IMG/VR virus record: IMGVR_UViG_3300023174_000082
Span: 1 to 64,000 of that record
Reading direction: 5' to 3' (one strand)
DNA length: 64,000 nt
Source: a virus
In this document: positions 44,835 to 53,159 of the stretch, piece after piece
Layout: each line of letters opens with the position of its first letter
Position numbering within the stretch: position 1 is the first letter of the stretch
Notes under the pieces: model-generated
What the model was told of the DNA's origin: nothing
Database searches by the model: none
What the model saw: only the letters and a program-made list of their open reading frames with translations
Position numbers and translations under genes: made by a program

Positions 44835-45688
44835 CTGTTGCCATAGCTTACAGTTCAGGATGCTATGGAACTTATGTTGAGTGGTGCCTAACATCACTCA
44901 CATCCACAGCACCTGTTGTTAGTCCGTTCACTCAGATAGGAAGCAGTCATCGATTTATTGGGCGTCACTTGTATAACCTTGACGGATGGCGTTTATTACT
45001 TGCCCTAAACGACCAGCCGTCTTTTGTTAGATTACACCCAAAACAACATCCAACCATCAGTCTCAGTAAAAATTTAGACTATCTTTGCGAAACCGCCAAG
45101 TCTGTAGTTTATCTTTACCCCGATCGTGAATATCTGTTGTTAGTGTTGAACAACTGGATTACAAAAACTACATTTCATTCTTTTAAAGTATTGTTACATT
45201 CATTAGGGTTGGCTGCAAAAGATACTGAAATTTCAGGTAGTTCACCGCAATGGTTGCAACGCAAATTTCTAAGTGTTCATTTCATATCATGGGTTTTTGA
45301 AATTTTAGAATGGTATCATTTAGATCATTGGTCGCACCCTAATGCTTGTGTGGTAACTGTCAAAGAGTTGTTGTTTGATTTTGAAAATTGCCTTAATAAG
45401 ATACAACAACACTGCAACTTAAAATTTCTTAGATCACCAAATGAGTTGCAATCTTATCATGATCAAAATTTGCAACTACAACAATATCTGCATCAAGACC
45501 AATTGTGCAACAACATTGTTGAATCTGTACTGACTGGTGATAGTTTTTCTTGGCCTGGTTTGCCCTTGATGAGCGAAGCTTGGTTACAATGGCAATTGAG
45601 AAACCTGGGATTCGAAATACAGGGTGATGGGCTTGACAACTTGCCTACAAATAGTTTACAATTGAGAGAACTACTGTATACCGTATGA
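44831..45688 (+). CDS. Unknown protein, possibly sulfotransferase-fold
   Basis: 285 residues, opening MTVAIAYSSGCYGTYVEWCLTSL: a strand, a small-residue loop and a helix, the layout of a P-loop-like start. The protein at 51237-52289 opens similarly (ICVTSKHSLGCTFVDWSIHFL), so the two probably belong to one family. Later parts are helical and Leu-rich (YLYPDREYLLLVLNNWI). No clear PAPS loop, so enzymatic function is unproven. Coupled to gp55 and gp47 by ATGA overlaps on both sides, an unexpected insertion between replication/transcription genes. Confidence 0.55.
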   Translation: MTVAIAYSSGCYGTYVEWCLTSLTSTAPVVSPFTQIGSSHRFIGRHLYNLDGWRLLLALNDQPSFVRLHPKQHPTISLSKNLDYLCETAKSVVYLYPDREYLLLVLNNWITKTTFHSFKVLLHSLGLAAKDTEISGSSPQWLQRKFLSVHFISWVFEILEWYHLDHWSHPNACVVTVKELLFDFENCLNKIQQHCNLKFLRSPNELQSYHDQNLQLQQYLHQDQLCNNIVESVLTGDSFSWPGLPLMSEAWLQWQLRNLGFEIQGDGLDNLPTNSLQLRELLYTV

Positions 45689-46698
45689 ACCTATTTAAAA
45701 AAGCTGCCATTTTTACTGACATACATTTTGGACTCAAAAGCAATTCAACCCTGCACAATGAAGACTGTTTGGCCTTTGTAAAATGGGCCACTGCCAAAGC
45801 CAAAGAAGAAGGCTGTGAAACTGCCATGTTCTTGGGCGATTGGCACAACAATCGAGCCAGCCTCAACATTGTTACACTCAACTACAGCCTTCGATCACTG
45901 GAGCACCTGAATGCTAATTTCGACCGTGTGTATTTTATTCCTGGCAATCACGACCTTTATTATCGTGACAAGCGCGATATACAGTCAGTGGAGTGGGCGC
46001 GACACCTCCCAAATGTTGAAATATGCAATGATTGGTTTTCTAGTGGCAACGTTGTTATCGCCCCTTGGTTGTGCGGAGATGATCATAAGAGGATCTCTAA
46101 ACTGACCGGCAAGTATATGTTTGGGCACTTTGAACTGCCAGGCTACTTGATGAATGCCATGGTAGAAATGCCAGACCATGGCGAAGTGCGTAGAGAAGAC
46201 TTTGAGAATTTCGAACATGTATTCACCGGACACTTTCATAAACGACAGACCAAAAAGAATATTACCTACATCGGTAATGCGTTCCCTCACAATTATGCGG
46301 ATGCTGGTGACGACGAACGAGGACTTACTATACTGGAGTGGGGAGGAACGCCTGCGTTTCATGCTTGGCCTGCTCAACCAACCTATAGGGTTTACGGACT
46401 CGCCAACCTTATTGACAACGCTCCGGCTCTTCTTAAGCCCAAAATGCATGTGCGTGTTGGACTAGACATTGAGATCTCATACGAAGAAGCCAACTTCATC
46501 AAAGAAACTTTTGTGAAAGACTATGACTTACGTGAGATGAGCTTGATTCCAAACAAGAACTCAGATGTGGACACAGACATGGCACCTGGTGAGATTAAAT
46601 TTGAGAGTGTGGATCAAATTGTCACAGACCAACTCACTAACATTGAATCAGAATTCTACGACAACAAACTACTGTTGAAGATTTATCAAAACTTATGA
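45685..46698 (+). CDS. 47: Recombination endonuclease subunit gp47 (SbcD/Mre11-like)
   Basis: 337 residues with the five metallophosphoesterase blocks in order: FTDIHFG (about 11-17), FLGDWHNN (about 48-55), IPGNHDLYY (about 87-95), FGHFELPG, and FTGHFHKRQ. With gp46 it forms the nuclease that resects DNA ends during recombination-dependent replication. Length is the same as T4 gp47 (339 aa). ATGA overlaps with both neighbours, and gp46 follows as in T4. Confidence 0.95.
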   Translation: MNLFKKAAIFTDIHFGLKSNSTLHNEDCLAFVKWATAKAKEEGCETAMFLGDWHNNRASLNIVTLNYSLRSLEHLNANFDRVYFIPGNHDLYYRDKRDIQSVEWARHLPNVEICNDWFSSGNVVIAPWLCGDDHKRISKLTGKYMFGHFELPGYLMNAMVEMPDHGEVRREDFENFEHVFTGHFHKRQTKKNITYIGNAFPHNYADAGDDERGLTILEWGGTPAFHAWPAQPTYRVYGLANLIDNAPALLKPKMHVRVGLDIEISYEEANFIKETFVKDYDLREMSLIPNKNSDVDTDMAPGEIKFESVDQIVTDQLTNIESEFYDNKLLLKIYQNL

Positions 46699-48458
46699 TC
46701 CAAATACGAAATCTCACTGTTAAAAACTTCATGAGTGTGGGTGCCGCCACACAGGCCATTGACTTTGACCGCAATGACCTTACACTGGTGCTGGGCGAAA
46801 ACTTGGACTTGGGTGGCGATGGATCACGCAATGGCACAGGCAAGACCACAATCATCAATGCGCTAAGTTATGCCTTGTACGGTCAAGCACTATCAAACAT
46901 ACGCAAAGACAATTTAGTGAACAAGACCAATGCCAAACACATGTTGGTCAGCCTAGACTTTCACATCAATGGCACAGACTACCGGATCGAACGTGGGCGC
47001 AAACCCAACGTGCTCAAGTTCTATGTGAACAACGAACACAAAGCCGCAGAGGACGAAGCACAAGGAGATTCAAGAGAAACACAAGACGCCATAGAGCGTA
47101 TTATTGGCATGAGCCACGACATGTTCAAACATGTGCTGGCGCTGAACACATATACAGAACCGTTTCTAAGTTTGAAGGCCAATGACCAACGCACTATCAT
47201 TGAGCAGTTGTTGGGCATTACCTTGTTGAGTGAACGTGCTGACCGTATCAAAGAACTCAACCGGCAGACCAAAGATGCCATTCAGTCCGAAGAGTTTAGA
47301 ATTCGTGCTGTGCAAGAAGCCAACAAGCGCATTGAAGAACAAATTACCAGTTTAGAAAAGCGTCGAACCATGTGGTTCAAAAAGCAACAGGAAGATTGTG
47401 CAGGATTTGAAACGGCCATTGGCGACCTTGAACACATTGACATTGATGCCGAAGTACAAGCACACAGAGACTTGGAAGCGTTTCACACTAAGAAAAAAGC
47501 CATTGATGAGGCTAATCGATACATTCGACAAATTGCCGCAGATGATGTCAAGCAACAAAAACTGTTGGACAAACTCCGAACAGAGATTGCAGCCTTGGAC
47601 GATCACAAGTGTCACTCATGTGGACAGGACTTGCATGACAACAAACAAGACGAACTCAAGAAGGCCAAAGAAGAACTGTTAAAAGAAACTGCACTGCAAT
47701 TACTCGCCAACAACACCCAAGAACAAGAACATCGAGCCACGCTGACCAGGCTAGGAGAATTAGGTGTTGCACCCACTGTGTTTTATGACACGCTGGAAGA
47801 TGCACTAAATCATCGCAACACTCTCAGCACATTGCGAACCAGTTTAGACACAAGAAAAACAGAGTCAGATCCATATACGGAACAAATCACAGACATGCAA
47901 GGACAAGCCCTGCAGGTTGTGAGTTACGATCACTTGAACGAACTTACCAGAGTGCAAGACCATCAGGACTTCTTGCTCAAACTGCTAACCTCAAAAGATT
48001 CGTTTGTGCGCAAGAAGATCATTGATCAGAACTTGAGTTATCTCAACAGTCGTCTCACACACTATTTGGACAGAATTGGACTGCCACACACCGTGAAGTT
48101 CATGAACGACTTGAGTGTAAGCATTGAAGAACTGGGTCGCGAATTGGACTTTGACAATCTAAGTCGCGGTGAACGCAATCGATTAATACTCAGCATGAGT
48201 TGGGCATTCCGTGATGTGTGGGAAAGTTTGTACTCGCCTATCAACTTGCTGTTTATTGACGAGATGATTGACAACGGCTTGGACACACAAGGTGTAGAGA
48301 ATGCACTAGGCTTACTGAAGAAGATGAGTCGCGAACGCCACAAATCAATCTGGCTAGTGAGCCATAGAGATGAACTTACCAGCAGGGTAGAAAACATTCT
48401 CAAGGTTATCAAAGAAAACGGCTTTACCAGCTATAACACGGATGTAGAAATTGCGTAA
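46695..48458 (+). CDS. 46: Recombination endonuclease subunit gp46 (SbcC/Rad50-like ATPase)
   Basis: 587 residues. Walker A is the gp46-type GENLDLGGDGSRNGTGKTT (about 34-52), with an insertion before GTGKT. Two coiled-coil arms flank a zinc hook CHSC (about residue 309). The ABC signature is LSRGERNRL (about 490) and Walker B is LLFIDEMIDNGLD (about 517-529), followed by the SHRDE switch histidine region. Slightly longer than T4 gp46 (560 aa). Acts with gp47 in DNA end processing. Confidence 0.95.
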   Translation: MIQIRNLTVKNFMSVGAATQAIDFDRNDLTLVLGENLDLGGDGSRNGTGKTTIINALSYALYGQALSNIRKDNLVNKTNAKHMLVSLDFHINGTDYRIERGRKPNVLKFYVNNEHKAAEDEAQGDSRETQDAIERIIGMSHDMFKHVLALNTYTEPFLSLKANDQRTIIEQLLGITLLSERADRIKELNRQTKDAIQSEEFRIRAVQEANKRIEEQITSLEKRRTMWFKKQQEDCAGFETAIGDLEHIDIDAEVQAHRDLEAFHTKKKAIDEANRYIRQIAADDVKQQKLLDKLRTEIAALDDHKCHSCGQDLHDNKQDELKKAKEELLKETALQLLANNTQEQEHRATLTRLGELGVAPTVFYDTLEDALNHRNTLSTLRTSLDTRKTESDPYTEQITDMQGQALQVVSYDHLNELTRVQDHQDFLLKLLTSKDSFVRKKIIDQNLSYLNSRLTHYLDRIGLPHTVKFMNDLSVSIEELGRELDFDNLSRGERNRLILSMSWAFRDVWESLYSPINLLFIDEMIDNGLDTQGVENALGLLKKMSRERHKSIWLVSHRDELTSRVENILKVIKENGFTSYNTDVEIA

Positions 48459-49302
48459 GATCAAAGTATTACACCTTGAACCCACCGATGTGTGCCAAGC
48501 CGCATGCCCAGCATGTGCTAGAGAGACTGACTCAAAGTTTCGCAAGGATCAAAAACATCATTTATCCATTGGGCACATACAACGACATTTTTCTGATCGC
48601 AGGATCAAGAGCCTAGACAAGGTTTTCATGTGCGGTAACTACGGTGATCCAGCCGCTGGTGCATATACTGGTGACATGTACAAATGGTTTAGACAGCTAA
48701 ACCCCACAATCACACTTGGTATGAATACCAACGGTGCCATACAAAACACTTTCTGGTGGCATGAAATTGGACGCTTGTTCAATCAGCCCCGGGACTATGT
48801 GGTATTCAGCATTGATGGATTGGAAGATACCAATGGCGTGTATAGAAAAGGTGTGAACTGGACCAAGCTCATGCAAAATGCACAAGCATTTATCGAAGCA
48901 GGTGGTTCGGCACACTGGGATATGTTGATTTATCAACACAACGAACATCAAGTAGATGAGTGCGAGCAGCTGGCTCGCGACATGGGTTTTAAGTGGTTCC
49001 GTGCCAAAGTCAGCAAACGACCACTGATTGGTAGACTGGAATGGCCACGCAACTATCAAGCACAAACATTTGAAGGCGCTATAAAGTGTCATGCACAGCA
49101 AGAAAAAAGTGCATACATAGATGCTCGTGGCAATCTTAGTCCTTGCTGCTGGATTGGTGCCACACAAACAGATTTTGTTCGCACTGACTCTGTGGTGGAC
49201 TTTTATCCAAAGAAACACGCAACTTGTGTTGCAACTTGTTCAACAGATCAAGCCAAAACAGCATTTTCAAATCAGTGGCGCAAAGAAATTCAGTTATGTT
49301 AG
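48451..49302 (+). CDS. Radical SAM protein, short form
   Basis: 283 residues from a TTG start that overlaps the gp46 stop by 8 nt. The cluster motif lies very near the N-terminus (C15, C19, C22 in CQAACPACAR), followed by FMCGNYGDPAAG in place of the usual GGEP segment. Near the C-terminus KCHAQQEKSAYIDARGNLSPCCWIG, CVATC supply candidate ligands for an auxiliary cluster, the standard order for SPASM enzymes and opposite to the genes at 1-8915. Related to the next gene. Substrate unknown. Confidence 0.85.
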   Translation: MRKIKVLHLEPTDVCQAACPACARETDSKFRKDQKHHLSIGHIQRHFSDRRIKSLDKVFMCGNYGDPAAGAYTGDMYKWFRQLNPTITLGMNTNGAIQNTFWWHEIGRLFNQPRDYVVFSIDGLEDTNGVYRKGVNWTKLMQNAQAFIEAGGSAHWDMLIYQHNEHQVDECEQLARDMGFKWFRAKVSKRPLIGRLEWPRNYQAQTFEGAIKCHAQQEKSAYIDARGNLSPCCWIGATQTDFVRTDSVVDFYPKKHATCVATCSTDQAKTAFSNQWRKEIQLC

Positions 49303-50306
49303 CAACTTGGCATTTTCACATTGAGATCTCTAGCAAGTGTACCTTGCAGTGTCCTCGATGTGCCCGCCAAGAAGTGCCCAATGGCCTTGTGAACACAGAA
49401 CTAGATTTAGAATTTTTCAAACGTAACTTTACTCCTGAGTTTGTGAAAGCCAATCTAGAGAAAATTACATTCTGTGGCGATGACGGCGATCCTATCTATG
49501 CACATGATTTGATACCTGTAATTAGCTATCTTAAAAGTATAAAACCTGTTGAAATTGTCATTGTTACCAATGGATCACATAAAAAATTAACTTGGTGGAC
49601 TCAATTGGGTACTTTGTTGGATTCGAAAGATAGTGTTCATTTTAGTATAGATGGTTACGATAACGCCAGCAATAACTTGTATCGAGTAAACAGCGATTAT
49701 AACAGCATCATCGACGGTTTACAAACATTGCGTAGCATAAGTGATTGCCAAATTGTGTGGGCTGCTATTGCGTTCAAGTTCAACGAACATCATATAGACA
49801 CAATGAAAAAAGTTGCCCGACAAATTGGCGTAGACAGATTTCAATTGACCAAGAGCACAAAGTTTGGCAGTGTATATCCATCGTATGGCGTTGACGATCC
49901 ACTTGAACCCAGCGTAAAATTTGTTAGCAGTAGCCACAGATTTGAACGCGAAGTGACTGCTTTTTCAGAAGCAGGCAAATGGACCGCAATTCCACTCACA
50001 AACAACCGACTATTCAATCAAACTCAAAGTCGCAACGGTGTAACGCCGTTATGCGAGATAGGCAACAAAGGTTTATACATTGATGCCCGCGGCAGATTAT
50101 TTCCCTGCTGTTGGGTAGCAAACAGATACAATCACAATTCAGACTGGCAGCAACTCTCAAACCGCTTTGATTTAAACACAAGAACTCTAACAGAAGTATT
50201 GGCAGATAAATTTTGGGCTAACGAGTTCCAAACTTTCCAGTGGCAAGAGTGTCAAACCAAATGCTCTAGTGCATTAGTTGACGAAAAATACGCTACTTCT
50301 TGGTAA
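49296..50306 (+). CDS. Radical SAM/SPASM-like protein
   Basis: 336 residues from the ATG at 49296, which overlaps the previous stop by 7 nt; the frame is open to 49224 but that part lies inside the upstream gene. Cluster cysteines C15, C19 and C22 (CTLQCPRCAR), then FCGDDGDPIYAHDL as GGEP equivalent. The C-terminus has LCEIGNKGLYIDARGRLFPCCWV and CQTKC, candidate auxiliary-cluster ligands. Sister of the gene at 48451, likely by duplication. Last radical SAM gene of the gp55-gp46 operon. Confidence 0.86.
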   Translation: MLATWHFHIEISSKCTLQCPRCARQEVPNGLVNTELDLEFFKRNFTPEFVKANLEKITFCGDDGDPIYAHDLIPVISYLKSIKPVEIVIVTNGSHKKLTWWTQLGTLLDSKDSVHFSIDGYDNASNNLYRVNSDYNSIIDGLQTLRSISDCQIVWAAIAFKFNEHHIDTMKKVARQIGVDRFQLTKSTKFGSVYPSYGVDDPLEPSVKFVSSSHRFEREVTAFSEAGKWTAIPLTNNRLFNQTQSRNGVTPLCEIGNKGLYIDARGRLFPCCWVANRYNHNSDWQQLSNRFDLNTRTLTEVLADKFWANEFQTFQWQECQTKCSSALVDEKYATSW

Positions 50307-50340
50307 AAGGACTAACTATAGCACATAATCAAAATCACAC

Positions 50341-50769
50341 ATGACATGGCTTTATCAAGATACCCCAATTGAGACACTGCCCGAAGAATGTGTAGGTTTT
50401 GTTTATCTAATCACAAATAATCTATCTGGACGCAAGTACATAGGCAAAAAATTAGCAAAGTTTAGCAAAACAACATACAAAACAGTCAAACAAAAGAACG
50501 GCACAAAGAAGCGGAAGAAGATACGATCAAAGGTCGACTCAGACTGGAGAGAGTACTATGGGTCAAGCCCAGAATTAACCGCAGATGTAATCAAATTAGG
50601 CACCGAAAACTTTACCAGAGAAATACTTTACTATTGTAAATCAAAATCAGAATGTTCGTACATTGAAGCAAGAGAACAGTTCACAAGAAAAGTATTGGAA
50701 TCAACAGATTATTATAACGGCCATATTCAAGTTCGTGTGCATGGCTCACACATCATAAACAAAATTTAA
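50341..50769 (+). CDS. GIY-YIG-type endonuclease domain protein
   Basis: 142 residues. GFVYLITNNLSGRKYIGKK is a GIY-YIG core (variant G-F-V-Y and Y-I-G), followed by a basic Lys-rich insert and DWREYYGSSPEL, the usual W-x2-Y-x-GSS block; the Glu in CSYIEAREQF is the candidate metal ligand. GIY-YIG nucleases in T4-like phages are often free-standing homing endonucleases, though some have other roles. It lies directly before the structured RNA region, a placement seen with intron- or RNA-associated nucleases, but linkage is inference. Confidence 0.72.
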   Translation: MTWLYQDTPIETLPEECVGFVYLITNNLSGRKYIGKKLAKFSKTTYKTVKQKNGTKKRKKIRSKVDSDWREYYGSSPELTADVIKLGTENFTREILYYCKSKSECSYIEAREQFTRKVLESTDYYNGHIQVRVHGSHIINKI

Positions 50770-51218
50770 AATCAACTAACACCTAAGGTTGGCGGGCCAG
50801 TTTGTAATACCGCTGTGGAAAAACCGGGGAATAACCGGACACGTGACATATTGAGGCACTCCCCTGGGTAAATCCCAGTATCCTGAAAAATGGAAGTGAG
50901 TCTGAGGCTAGAACAATAGGGCCGACGCATTGATATAGTATGAATGTTAGCATACGAGAAACCGTGCTATAAAAACTTAGATACTAGGAACGAGGTCTAA
51001 GACGCTTAACAAGCGAGTCGATGTAGGTTGGGAAAGATCAGAGCCCATTAGCATCACGGTAAAAACACCTACTTCCAATGTCTAGGCTGTGACCACTCAC
51101 ATGAAGACAACAGCGGAACCGAGCAAAACGGTTCCGTCTGACTGAAACAATCTACATGAATACTTAATCGCTTCGCTCTTGAAAATCAATCACATTAACG
51201 AGCGATAGCGAAGTTAAT
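50770..51218 (+). ncRNA. Large structured RNA candidate, class not assigned
   Basis: About 450 nt with no ORF, but dense complementary segments: CCGG 50824-50827 with 50835-50838; CTGGG 50864-50868 with CCCAG 50874-50878; GTATG 50938-50942 with CATAC 50951-50955; CTTAGA 50976-50981 with TCTAAG 50996-51001; CGCTT 51003-51007 with AAGCG 51011-51015; GTAGG 51023-51027 with CCTAC 51068-51072; TGGG 51029-51032 with CCCA 51044-51047; an 8-bp stem 51114-51121 with 51129-51136; and a long-range 7-bp pairing TGGAAGT 50891-50897 with ACTTCCA 51071-51077. A bulged ~15-bp stem (51164-51178 with 51200-51217) closes the 3' side. Loops are A-rich on the plus strand (GAGAAACC, GGGAAAGATC, GGTAAAAACACC), favouring plus-strand transcription. 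Size and style recall ornate phage RNAs such as GOLLD or ROOL; I cannot match it to either. Confidence 0.7.
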
Positions 51219-51237
51219 AGACTTGCGTAGCAAGTCT
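51219..51237. terminator. Hairpin in the convergent junction, possible bidirectional terminator
   Basis: AGACTTGC, a GTA loop, then GCAAGTCT: a perfect 8-bp stem between the RNA region and the stop of the minus-strand gene at 51237. Only a short T run follows on either strand, so intrinsic termination would be weak; it may instead protect 3' ends. Confidence 0.4.
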
Positions 51238-52289
51238 TAAATGTTGTAAATGTTTTCAACTGAATGAATGTTTGGTTCTAACAACTTGTGTAGATCTTGT
51301 GTGTTGTTAGGAAACTTTTCAAGTTGCCAAGTTTTTAAATTGAGACCATGTTGATATATCAAACAGTGTTGTATGATTATTTCTTGATCAAATGTGAGAT
51401 CAATTTCGTAATACAAGTTGTTCACGATGGCGTCAACAATATGTGGTTGATTGTAACAGAAGTCTAAGAGATCTAACTGTTTCTTTTGCCAGGCTTTACA
51501 GATAGGTAACCAAGCATCAAATCTATGTTTGTTAATCTCCAAATCAAGATACACCATTACTTTCCCAATCACAGTTTCAGTTCGAGTCCACAAGTCCAAA
51601 CAGTTGATCCAATAATGCGGATGTTGATAATCAAATTTAAAATCAAAGTGATCAAAGTCAAATGGCCGAATGTTTAACGCAAGCCGTTCGCGTCTGTCCC
51701 AAGTGTTGGTCAACTGCAATTCTTGAAATGTTGTTTGACTTGATTTGTTAAACAAGTTATCTATAAAATTGAATAGATCTTCTTCTGATTCTGGCGGACC
51801 ATTTTTGAAACCCAAATACGTTGATAAGTTTCTTGTGTTTCTAGAATAAAGCACAGATCTAGGTTCATTGGCTACGTAGATAATGTCAGTCTGTGTGTCT
51901 TTGCAAATGTCAAAAATTTTAGCATAATCGTCTGACATGTGTTGTTTTAGTTGATGGTACACATCAGTAGATTCAAGGCTACTGGTGTCAAGATTTAATC
52001 TTTTGGCAATTGTTCCTGGCATCAAGTTGATTGGGTACGTAGAATATATTGCATCCAACGGAAGTGAATCAAATTTTTCTATTTCACGTTTGAACTCGTC
52101 TGCTCCTACTGGGTGATTTTTTAAATGTCCGTGAGCATTTAATTTTGTAATAGGATCGTGAGTCAAGTCAATCCATTGGTCAAGACTTACATTGTAGTAT
52201 TTTGACTGCCCAGATAAAAAATGAATGCTCCAGTCAACAAATGTACAACCTAAAGAATGCTTGCTGGTAACACATATTTTTTTGTTCAT
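51237..52289 (-). CDS. Unknown protein, possibly sulfotransferase-fold
   Basis: 350 residues, beginning KKICVTSKHSLGCTFVDWSIHFLSG, similar in layout to the start of the protein at 44831-45688. Middle segments such as DIIYVANEPRSVLYSRNTRNL resemble the second nucleotide-binding region of sulfotransferase-like proteins (strand, Arg/Ser, helix). The rest is helical and rich in aromatic residues. No confident family. Coupled to the nucleosidase gene by an ATGA overlap and last in the minus operon that begins with the gp26-like gene. Confidence 0.55.
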   Translation of the reverse strand: MNKKICVTSKHSLGCTFVDWSIHFLSGQSKYYNVSLDQWIDLTHDPITKLNAHGHLKNHPVGADEFKREIEKFDSLPLDAIYSTYPINLMPGTIAKRLNLDTSSLESTDVYHQLKQHMSDDYAKIFDICKDTQTDIIYVANEPRSVLYSRNTRNLSTYLGFKNGPPESEEDLFNFIDNLFNKSSQTTFQELQLTNTWDRRERLALNIRPFDFDHFDFKFDYQHPHYWINCLDLWTRTETVIGKVMVYLDLEINKHRFDAWLPICKAWQKKQLDLLDFCYNQPHIVDAIVNNLYYEIDLTFDQEIIIQHCLIYQHGLNLKTWQLEKFPNNTQDLHKLLEPNIHSVENIYNI

Positions 52290-52825
52290 AGATTCAAATC
52301 TTTAAGTTTGTTGATGTAGTAAAGTTGTCCTTGTGCTACTTGCTGTTTCCAATCATTGTGTGCATGTTGATTGGCTTGATCGCTGATGTATTTCCAACAC
52401 ACAAACTCAACACCATGTTTTTCACATGCTTTGGCAATGGCATAGGCTTCCATGTCTACAACGTCTGCTGGTATTTCTAGTACTGGATTCATCACAAAGT
52501 TATCACCAGTACTGCAAGTTAAGCCAGTAGAGTTGCCAATGTGTGTGCTAGTTTCAAATGGTGTTTGTCCTGGCACACATCCCAATGCCTCACAGGTCAT
52601 GTCTCTTTGCACAAACTGAGTGCATTGATAGAATCCTGGTGCGACTGTTATACCACCGGCGGTGCCAAAGTTAATAATACGTCGGGGACGATACTTTGTG
52701 ATGACTTCACTAGCAGTTATGGCAGCATTTACTTTGCCCACCCCAGTATAAAACAAGTTCATCATGTGGCTGAGATCGGGTGCTTCGTCCTGGATGGCAA
52801 TCAACACAATGTCGTTCATGCTCAT
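52286..52825 (-). CDS. 5'-methylthioadenosine/S-adenosylhomocysteine nucleosidase-like protein (MTAN/Pfs family)
   Basis: 179 residues. Family landmarks in order: IAIQDEAPDL (Asp/Glu near residue 13, place of the catalytic Glu12), YTGVGKVNAA (26-35), NFGTAGG (52-58), STGDNFV (105-111), VDMEAYAIAKACEKHGVEF (DMEA 124-127, ribose-binding Glu) and KYISDQAN (Asp149, the catalytic acid). The enzymes hydrolyse MTA, SAH and 5'-deoxyadenosine to adenine plus the thioribose or deoxyribose part. Shorter than the E. coli enzyme (232 aa) because the middle is compact, but key residues appear present. 5'-Deoxyadenosine is made in each radical SAM reaction and inhibits many of these enzymes, so a link to the seven radical SAM genes is a reasonable inference. 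Confidence 0.82.
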   Translation of the reverse strand: MSMNDIVLIAIQDEAPDLSHMMNLFYTGVGKVNAAITASEVITKYRPRRIINFGTAGGITVAPGFYQCTQFVQRDMTCEALGCVPGQTPFETSTHIGNSTGLTCSTGDNFVMNPVLEIPADVVDMEAYAIAKACEKHGVEFVCWKYISDQANQHAHNDWKQQVAQGQLYYINKLKDLNL

Positions 52826-53157
52826 ACAAATGTATCTGGCCAGTCTCTAAATAAAGCATGTTGAATATTGCCTGACACAAATTGATTGAATGACTTGTGC
52901 TTGACTTCAAGTTCGCCTTCGAGTGGCGCCACTCTTTTGAACGCCGAGTCCATTTGGCCCATGTCTCGAAACTCCATGATGATCATCCATTCAGGCATGT
53001 CTGCAATTGAACGAAATCCCATCTTGCATCGTGTGATACGATAGTCTACCATCTTGTCTTCAGAGATCAAATGATCAAAAAAACTTTTCATTCCGTTGAC
53101 CCAGTCAAGGTCTGAGATGTCGCCTTCTTTGTCTGCCCAAATTGTGTATAAATCCAT
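52822..53157 (-). CDS. Small unknown protein, DUF6614-like
   Basis: 111 residues. MDLYTIWADKEGDISDLDWVNGMKSFFDHL, then YRITRCKMGFRSIADMPEWMIIMEFRDMGQMDSAFKRVAPLEGELE (cited in part), ending FRDWPDTFV. The strand-helix-strand pattern and the end motif resemble a family of small bacterial ferredoxin-like-fold proteins that I recall as DUF6614; function unknown. It overlaps the nucleosidase gene by 4 nt (ATGA) and follows the GNAT-like gene after 2 nt, so it belongs to the same operon. Confidence 0.55.
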   Translation of the reverse strand: MDLYTIWADKEGDISDLDWVNGMKSFFDHLISEDKMVDYRITRCKMGFRSIADMPEWMIIMEFRDMGQMDSAFKRVAPLEGELEVKHKSFNQFVSGNIQHALFRDWPDTFV

Positions 53158-53159
53158 AG

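Noticed and set aside
50770-51218. Group I or group II intron
   Set aside because: I could not find the conserved group I P/Q/R/S core or a convincing group II domain V with 5' GUGYG start, and there is no split gene around it; structured RNA of unknown class is the safer call.
51219-51237. Attachment site or transposon end
   Set aside because: Only one short inverted repeat is present, with no integrase, transposase or target duplication nearby.
50770-51240. tRNA, tmRNA or CRISPR array
   Set aside because: No cloverleaf with CCA or TTCRA arm, no tmRNA tag frame with ACCA end, and no regularly spaced direct repeats.
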